Source: Streptomyces bottropensis ATCC 25435
GTDB taxonomy: Bacteria > Actinomycetota > Actinomycetes > Streptomycetales > Streptomycetaceae
Direction of reading: 5' to 3'
Assembly: GCF_000383595.1 (NCBI RefSeq)
Contig: NZ_KB911581.1
Coordinates: 7,833,519 to 7,897,518, forward strand
DNA: 64,000 nucleotides
The translations under genes and the position numbers were made by a program. The notes under the pieces are model-generated. The model searched no databases. It was not told the origin of the DNA and worked only from the letters and a program-made list of their open reading frames with translations. Positions 58,325 to 64,000 of the stretch are shown piece after piece; position 1 is the stretch's first letter; each line of letters starts with the position of its first letter.

Positions 58325-60088
58325 CTACTGGCCGGAGCCGGAGCCCCCGGAGCCCGCGTCCTTGGAGTCGACCAGGTCGCGGATCCACTTGCCCGCGTCG
58401 CCCGCCCAGTCCGTGAGCAGGCCCCACCAGCTCTTGCCGGTGCCGATCCACTCCTGCAGAGGCGTGAACTCCCAGATCAGCCAGCCTCCGACGAGGAACA
58501 GGACGATCATGAAGAGGCAGCCCTTGAGGCACCCGAGCCCCGGGATCCGCATCGGGTTGGCGCTGCGCTGACGCGGCTCGCGCGGCGGCCGGGGCTCACG
58601 CTGGGGCCGGGGCGCCGGCTGCTGGGGCTGCGGCGCGGGAGCGTACCGCTCAGGCTGCCGGCGCTGAGGCTGCGGCGGAGGCGGGGGCGCGGGGGCGTAC
58701 GGCTGTTGCTGCTGCGGGTGCCCGTACCCGGCGCCCGGCCCGCCCTGGGCCCCGCGCTGCTGCCGGCGCGGCGGCTGCTGCGGAGGGCGTTGGGGCTGCT
58801 GCTGGGGCTGCTGGCGGTTGGCCTGCCGCTGGGGGCGGCGCCGCAGCGGGTCCTCACCGGGGTCGAGGTACTGCTGGATCTGGGTCTGCTCGTTGCGGTC
58901 GCGGGCCGCGCGCAGCTGGTTCTGCCAGGGGTGCGGCTCCTCCGGCGGCCGGCCGCCGGGATCGTGCGACGGCACCGGCGGCATGACGGACGTCGGGTCG
59001 GCGCCGCCGGTGTGCGGGAGCACGGTGGTGGGGTCCCCCGAGCCGGCCGGGCCGGAGGTGTGCGGGAGCACGCTGGTCGCGGCGTTCGGGTCGTACGCGC
59101 CGGCGCCGTGCGGCAGCACCTGCGTCGCGTCGGCCGAGCCGAACGGGTCCGGGGCGGCGCCCGGCACCTGCGCCGGCGCCGGGTCGGGGGCGAGGATGTG
59201 GCCCACCCCGTCGGCGGCGGCGATCTGCATGGAGTTCGCGTGTACGCCGACGCCCTCGGCGACGATGCGCAGCGCGCGGGCGAGGTTGACGGCGCTGGGC
59301 CGCTCGTCCGGGTTCTTGCGCAGACAGCGCTCGATGACCGTCCACAGCGGGTCGGGGACGGTGGACGGGCGGCGCGGCTCGGCGCTGAGGTGCTGGTGCA
59401 GCACTTCGAGCGCGGACTGGCCGTTGAACGGGGGGCGCCCGGTGACCAGTTCGTACATCAGGATGCCGGCGCCGTAGATGTCGACGGCGGAGGTCTGCGG
59501 CCGGCCCTCGGCGGACTCGGGGGCCACGTACGCGGGCGTGCCGACGAACTCGCTGGTCCGGGTCAGGCCCGGGGAGTCGGCGAGGCGGGCGATGCCGAAG
59601 TCGGTCAGCATGGGGTGCATCTCGCCGCCGCCCTGCCTGAGCAGCACGTTGGCGGGCTTCAGATCGCGGTGGACGACGCCGTCGGCGTGGCTGGCGGCGA
59701 GCGCGTCGGCGATCTGGGCGGTGAGCAGGGACGCGCCGACGGGTGAGAACGGACCGTTCTCCCGGAGGTACCGGTGCAGGTCCGGGCCCTCGATCAGGTC
59801 CATGACCAGCGCCAGCAGATCGCCCTCGACGACGAGGTCCCGTACCCGTACGACGTTCGGGTGGGTGAGGCGGAGGAGCACGGAGCGCTCCCGCAGGAAC
59901 CGCATCACGATGTCCGCGTCGCTCGCGAGCTCCTCCTTGAGGACCTTGATCGCCACGGTCTCGCCGGGGTGTCCGGGCACCGCCGCCTCGGCCCCCGCGG
60001 TCTCCCGCTGGCGGGCGCGCCAGACAGTGCCTGTGGCGCCGCGTCCAATCGGCTCCTCAAGGAGGTACTTGCTCCCTACCGGCCGCAC
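58325..60088 (-). CDS. pkaA: Ser/Thr protein kinase PkaA, 587 aa
   Basis: Hanks-type kinase: PVGSKYLLEEPIGRGATGTVW glycine loop, K in VAIKVLKEEL, HRDLKPAN, DFG in MLTDFGIARL and APE in AYVAPESAEG. A long Pro/Gln-rich linker with VLPHT repeats (residues about 290-515) leads to a C-terminal membrane helix (GCLFMIVLFLVGGWLIWEF, about 522-543) and a short outer tail. GTG at 60088 has GGGAGC upstream. The S. coelicolor pkaA/pkaB pair (SCO2974/2973, remembered) has the same order. The outer domain is small, so any signal must be read through the membrane helix or linker. Confidence 0.9.
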   Translation of the reverse strand: MRPVGSKYLLEEPIGRGATGTVWRARQRETAGAEAAVPGHPGETVAIKVLKEELASDADIVMRFLRERSVLLRLTHPNVVRVRDLVVEGDLLALVMDLIEGPDLHRYLRENGPFSPVGASLLTAQIADALAASHADGVVHRDLKPANVLLRQGGGEMHPMLTDFGIARLADSPGLTRTSEFVGTPAYVAPESAEGRPQTSAVDIYGAGILMYELVTGRPPFNGQSALEVLHQHLSAEPRRPSTVPDPLWTVIERCLRKNPDERPSAVNLARALRIVAEGVGVHANSMQIAAADGVGHILAPDPAPAQVPGAAPDPFGSADATQVLPHGAGAYDPNAATSVLPHTSGPAGSGDPTTVLPHTGGADPTSVMPPVPSHDPGGRPPEEPHPWQNQLRAARDRNEQTQIQQYLDPGEDPLRRRPQRQANRQQPQQQPQRPPQQPPRRQQRGAQGGPGAGYGHPQQQQPYAPAPPPPPQPQRRQPERYAPAPQPQQPAPRPQREPRPPREPRQRSANPMRIPGLGCLKGCLFMIVLFLVGGWLIWEFTPLQEWIGTGKSWWGLLTDWAGDAGKWIRDLVDSKDAGSGGSGSGQ

Positions 60089-60638
60089 GTCATGCGCTCC
60101 CTGTTGCTTGCTTGCCTGGTCACACCCTGGAGTCCCGCGGGCGTTCCGACCCACTGTAGTGCGGCGGTCCGCGGTACCGGGCTGTCCTCTTCCTGACTCT
60201 TCCCGCCCGTTTTGCTGTGACTTGGTCCGGCCGTTGTGTGTCGACCGCCGGTGTCCGTCTCCGCGAGTACGTACGGGTACCCGTGTGTGTTCGATGGAAA
60301 GACGCTCACGCGTGGGCGGTTGGTTGCCGCGGAGGGACGAAGGCCGTTCCGGATACGGACGGACGCGGTGGCCGATACGGACGTATGCCGCTCCGGAAGC
60401 GGACGTGACCGATCTCAAGTGATCAACTAGCGGGCACTGGTCAGGCACTTTTGGGGGCAGAGCCGACCAATCAAGATCACTTGCCGGTGGGCGGCGGGCG
60501 TGTTGTCAGTGGCAGGTGCGAGGATGCCTCCAGAACTGGCCGACGTGCCCGTGAGCGGTGGGGGAAGTCTGCGGTGGGGACCGCGCAGTCTCGTCCTCGT
60601 GGTCGCGGGTGCCCGCGCGGAAGGGACCGCTGACGGCG
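60089..60638. other. 550-bp divergent region between pkaA and the FHA-FtsK gene
   Basis: No gene and no clear promoter pair. It is moderately AT-rich near 60420-60480 (CTCAAGTGATCAACTAG, ACCAATCAAGATCACTTG), likely housing promoters in both directions. GGAAGGGA at 60619-60626 is the likely ribosome site of the next gene, 12 bases away, slightly far. Confidence 0.5.
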
Positions 60639-63600
60639 ATGCAGATCCGGCTGACCGTCGTAGACCCGCTGGGACCGACCTCCGAGCCGCGAGGACGTGC
60701 CACGGCCTGCGACGTGCTGGTCACGGCGCCCGCCGGGACGGCTCTCGCCGCGGTGGCCTCGGGCCTCGCGTCCGCCGTCGGCGACGGCGGCGGCGGTGCG
60801 GAGCGGCTGGAACGCAGCCGGGAGGCCGGTGGCGGACAGGTCGTGCTGTACGCCGGTGCCGAGCGCCTCGACACCCAGCGCTGCACCCTGGGCGAGCCGC
60901 CCCTCATCGACGGCGCCGTGCTCTCCCTCGGCACCCCCGCCGAAGCGGGCCCCGAGGTCGACGAGGCCGCCGCGCAGCTCCATGTCGTGGCCGGCCCCGA
61001 CGCGGGCGGCGTCCATCTGCTGCACGGCGGAAAGATCCACATCGGCCGCTCCGCCGACGCCGACGTCCCGCTCGACGACCCGGACGTCTCGCGCCTCCAC
61101 TGCGCGGTCACCCTCGCCTCCGACGGCCGTGTCTCCGTCGTCGACCTCGGCTCCACCAACGGCACCACCCTCGACGGCACCCGCGTGGGCGACCGCCCGG
61201 TGCGCCTCGCCCCGGGCGCCCTGCTGCGCATCGGCGAGTCCGCGCTCCGCCTGGCCTCGTCGTCGGGGGCGCGGGGGATCGCGACGGCACCCGACGGGGA
61301 GGGGCACGTCCGCGTGCGGGTCGGGGGGTCGGAGAGCGGTGCGGAGGCGGCGGCCGACGCGGATTCCCGGGTGGGAGCGGGGGCCCCACGCGGCTCCGGC
61401 CTCGGTTCCGGCGGAGCGGCTCGGGGAGGTCCGGGCGGCCCGGCGGCCGAAGGCGCCGCGCAGGGTCGGGCCGAGCGGCGGACGGTGCCGGGGCAGGGCG
61501 GGGTGCCCGGGATCGAGCGGACGGCGGGGGGCGCGGGGTCCGTCGCCGACGGTCACGGAGCCGCGTCCGGTACCGGCCGGGCGCACGCGCCCGGCGGCGC
61601 GACGGGCGGTGACAGGTCAGACGTTCATGGCCGCGCCGGTGACACCCGCGGAGGGCCTGGGAGGCCCGGGGGGCGCGGCGGAGATCAGCCCCGCGCGGCC
61701 GAGGCCGCGCAGGGGTCGGCCGCCTTCCACGACGCCGGTGATCCCTCCGGGCCGGGCGGGCTCGGCGGCTCCGGTGGGCCGGGAGCTTTCGGGGACGACG
61801 AGGCCGCCGGGGCCGGCACGCGCAAAGGCACCCCCCTCCGGGGCACGGAGGTGCCGCGCGGGGTGCGCAAGCGGGGCGGATTCGGGGCCTGGGCCCGGCG
61901 GTTGACCGGCGGCAGGGGACAGGCGGAGGCCGAGTACGACCCCTACGAGTACGACACGGAGGACGACGAGGACGAGCGGGGGGCGCCGGCCTCGGTGCTC
62001 CCCTCCGGCGGGGAACGGCTGCCGGAGACCTGGCCGGACCCCGCCGCCCTGCTGCTCACCGCGCTCGGGCCGGGCGCCCGGCTGTGGGAGCGGGGGCCTG
62101 GGCACCCGGAGGCCCTGACCGTGCGGCTGGGCACGGCGGACCGGGCGGCGCCGGACGGATCGGGACTGTTGCCGGCGGTGCCGGTGACCACCGGGCTGCG
62201 CGAGGTCGGCGCGCTGGGCCTGGCCGGGCCGCGCCCCCGGCTGATGGGGCTGACCCGCGCGGTCGTGGCCCAGCTCGCCGCGCTGCACTCCCCCGACGCC
62301 CTGGAGCTGGTCCTGATCAGCGCGGACCGCTCCCGCTCCGCCGAGAAACGGGCCGCCGACTGGTCCTGGCTCGGCTGGCTCCCCCACCTGCGCCCCGCCC
62401 ACGGCCAGGACTGCCGCCTCCTCCTCGCCTACGACCGCGAGCAGACGACGGCCCGGCTGGACGAGCTGCTGCGCCGTGTGGAGGACCACGCGGCGGACAC
62501 GGCCGGACACGCGCCCGGGAGCACGCCGGGCGCGGGCGGCGGTCGTACGGCCACGACCGGAGCGGGCGGCCTCGCGGGGCAGGGGGCCGAGCGCGAGGGG
62601 GCGGGCGGGGGCGGTTCCGGCCGGCGGGCCGTGCGGCGGCCCTCCTGGGCCCGGGAGGACGGCCCGGCGGACGACGACTTCACGGGGTCGTACACGGTGG
62701 TGATCGTGGACGGTGACCCCGGAGGCGCCGACGTGCGCGAGGCCGTGGTGCGGCTGGCGCACGAGGGGCCCCTCGCCGGGATCCATGTCCTGTGCCTCGC
62801 CGAGACGGAGTCCGCGTCACCCGCCTCGCCGGTGACGGAGACGTACACGGCGGCCTGCGAGACCTCGCCCGCGTTCCGCGCGTGCGGGGCCGTCGCCCTG
62901 CTCAGCGGTGACGTGGCCACGGCCCTGCGACTGCTGCGGGTCGCCTCCGCCGGATCCGGACATGGCGCGGGGAGCGGTTCGGGGGGAGCGGCGGCGACCG
63001 GCTCCGGTCGTACGGGGGGCGCGCGCCCCGCTTCCGCGGCCTCCGCGTCCGTTCCGGCCGACCACGCGCGCGGTCCGGAGACCGACGCCCCGGTGAGCCG
63101 TACGCACACCCATATCGACCTCACGGGGAGCGGGCTCTCCGATACCGACGAGCGGACGCATCCCGGCACCCAGGATCTCGCCTCCCTCACCCCGGGCGGG
63201 CCCGGGCTGCTGAACCACGGCACGGTGGCCACGCTCGACGCGGTGTCCCCGGCGTGGGCCGAGCGGTTCGCGCGGGCGCTGGCGCCGTTGCGGACGGACG
63301 GCGCGGCCGGGGACCGGCAGGCGCGCGTGTCGGCGCCGCTGCCGCAGTCCGCGCGGCTGCTGGACGAGTTGGGGCTGGCACGGGCCACACCCGCGTCGCT
63401 GATGGCCCGGTGGGCGGACGCGAGCGACGACACGACGGCGCTCGGCGGACGGGCCTGGGCCGTGCTCGGCGCCGGGCCGCGCGGTCCGGTCTCCGTGGAC
63501 CTCGTCGCCGAGGGCCCCCATCTGCTGATCGAGGGGCCTGCCGGAAGCGGCCGCACGGAGCTGCTGCGGTCCGTCGCCGCGTCGCTCGCGGCCGCCGAGC

Positions 63601-64000
63601 GGCCCGACCGGCTGGGCATCGCCCTCGTGGACGGGCGGGACGGCGGTGCCGGTGGCGCCTCCGGTGCCGGTGGCGGGCGTGCCGGGGAGGGGCTGGGGGT
63701 CTGTACCGACCTGCCCCATGTGGGGACGCATCTCACGGCCAACGACCCCGTCCGGATGCGGGAGTTCGCGCAGTCCCTGATCACGGAGCTGAAGCGGCGG
63801 TACGAACTGCTCGGCGGGCTGGGGTTCGTGGAGTGGCACACGAGGCGCGAGGTCTCGGGGCGTATCGTCCCGCAGCGCTCGGCGCCGTCGGGGCCGGGTG
63901 CTTCGGGGCCGGGTGCTTCGGGGCCGGGTGCTTCGGGGCCGGGTGCTTCGGGGTCCGGGGCCGCCGACCTCGACTCGTCCTCCAGCTCCACCCTTCGGCT
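60639..64000 (+). CDS. FHA domain and FtsK/SpoIIIE-type ATPase, EccC-like, partial (1120 aa visible)
   Basis: The frame runs off the 3' end of the window. A ubiquitin-like N-terminus (MQIRLTVVDPLGPTSEPRG..., 1-100) is followed by an FHA domain at about 131-205 with GRS...SRLHC...STNGT, which reads phosphothreonine. A low-complexity linker (about 205-420) comes next, then an FtsK/SpoIIIE ATPase domain, whose first Walker A (GPAGSGRTELL) is at about 966-973. This architecture matches EssC/EccC-type secretion ATPases. The adjacent PkaA and PkaB kinases could supply the phosphothreonine ligand. The C-terminal modules and stop are outside the window. Confidence 0.8.
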   Translation, partial: MQIRLTVVDPLGPTSEPRGRATACDVLVTAPAGTALAAVASGLASAVGDGGGGAERLERSREAGGGQVVLYAGAERLDTQRCTLGEPPLIDGAVLSLGTPAEAGPEVDEAAAQLHVVAGPDAGGVHLLHGGKIHIGRSADADVPLDDPDVSRLHCAVTLASDGRVSVVDLGSTNGTTLDGTRVGDRPVRLAPGALLRIGESALRLASSSGARGIATAPDGEGHVRVRVGGSESGAEAAADADSRVGAGAPRGSGLGSGGAARGGPGGPAAEGAAQGRAERRTVPGQGGVPGIERTAGGAGSVADGHGAASGTGRAHAPGGATGGDRSDVHGRAGDTRGGPGRPGGRGGDQPRAAEAAQGSAAFHDAGDPSGPGGLGGSGGPGAFGDDEAAGAGTRKGTPLRGTEVPRGVRKRGGFGAWARRLTGGRGQAEAEYDPYEYDTEDDEDERGAPASVLPSGGERLPETWPDPAALLLTALGPGARLWERGPGHPEALTVRLGTADRAAPDGSGLLPAVPVTTGLREVGALGLAGPRPRLMGLTRAVVAQLAALHSPDALELVLISADRSRSAEKRAADWSWLGWLPHLRPAHGQDCRLLLAYDREQTTARLDELLRRVEDHAADTAGHAPGSTPGAGGGRTATTGAGGLAGQGAEREGAGGGGSGRRAVRRPSWAREDGPADDDFTGSYTVVIVDGDPGGADVREAVVRLAHEGPLAGIHVLCLAETESASPASPVTETYTAACETSPAFRACGAVALLSGDVATALRLLRVASAGSGHGAGSGSGGAAATGSGRTGGARPASAASASVPADHARGPETDAPVSRTHTHIDLTGSGLSDTDERTHPGTQDLASLTPGGPGLLNHGTVATLDAVSPAWAERFARALAPLRTDGAAGDRQARVSAPLPQSARLLDELGLARATPASLMARWADASDDTTALGGRAWAVLGAGPRGPVSVDLVAEGPHLLIEGPAGSGRTELLRSVAASLAAAERPDRLGIALVDGRDGGAGGASGAGGGRAGEGLGVCTDLPHVGTHLTANDPVRMREFAQSLITELKRRYELLGGLGFVEWHTRREVSGRIVPQRSAPSGPGASGPGASGPGASGPGASGSGAADLDSSSSSTLR
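63889..63960 (+). repeat. 15-bp repeats in the FHA-FtsK gene
   Basis: CTTCGGGGCCGGGTG is repeated about four times, encoding (GPGAS)n, a flexible linker near the window end. Confidence 0.8.

Overview
The window is chromosomal DNA of a Streptomyces-type actinomycete. GC content is very high, GTG and TTG starts are common, many operons use 4-base GTGA or ATGA stop/start overlaps, and the gene order murA-hupA-malic enzyme-helD-antisigma/sigma-nnaR-narK-matBA-ssrA-smpB-S41 protease-ftsX-ftsE-prfB-pkaB-pkaA resembles, from memory, the S. coelicolor core around SCO2943-SCO2975. No database search was possible, so gene symbols rest on motifs and this remembered synteny.

Region by region. 1-6.2 kb: an apparently leaderless alpha/beta hydrolase behind twin palindromic operators, an IclR regulator, an SF2 helicase, a ribbon-helix-helix/Doc toxin-antitoxin pair and an MFS exporter. 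6.26-11.45 kb: a 5.1-kb integrative element in tRNA-Cys(GCA), bounded by 43-bp perfect att repeats. It holds a membrane-protein cargo gene, an integrase whose catalytic tyrosine is replaced by asparagine, an excisionase, an origin-like set of nested inverted repeats and a truncated, frameshifted DUF3987 replication gene, so it looks immobilised and decaying. 11.5-17.4 kb: a SUKH-4 immunity gene, then a three-subunit molybdenum hydroxylase operon (FAD, 2Fe-2S, Mo) in which the Mo subunit lacks the usual GVGE glutamate and the Fe-S subunit carries long disordered wings. 17.6-22.6 kb: an ABC sugar importer with a GH20 hexosaminidase behind a DasR-like operator, probably for chitin or N-acetylglucosamine oligosaccharides.

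22.7-31.5 kb: DUF3039, YqgE, MurA, HU (with three 21-bp phased repeats upstream), an ACT-domain malic enzyme, a HelD-like RNA-polymerase-recycling helicase, and an ECF sigma/anti-sigma pair (sigU/rsuA-like). 31.8-37.2 kb: a CGNR protein, NnaR and NarK (nitrate assimilation, with a GlnR-like site), an XRE regulator and a proline-rich membrane protein. 37.3-42 kb: the mat cluster (MatA, MatB and an acyltransferase) for an extracellular aminosugar polymer that causes mycelial aggregation. 42.4-49 kb: a LacI-controlled ABC importer with a YicI-type alpha-xylosidase, behind a promoter with an overlapping palindromic operator.

49-56 kb: tmRNA, SmpB, an S41 protease, FtsX, FtsE, a tiny zinc-ribbon membrane protein, a LAETG-anchored repeat protein and release factor 2. 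56-64 kb: two Ser/Thr kinases (PkaB, PkaA) separated by dispersed palindromic repeats and a degenerate tandem array of about 24 bp per unit, then a divergent FHA-FtsK/SpoIIIE ATPase gene that runs off the window and could be a phosphothreonine-reading partner of the kinases.
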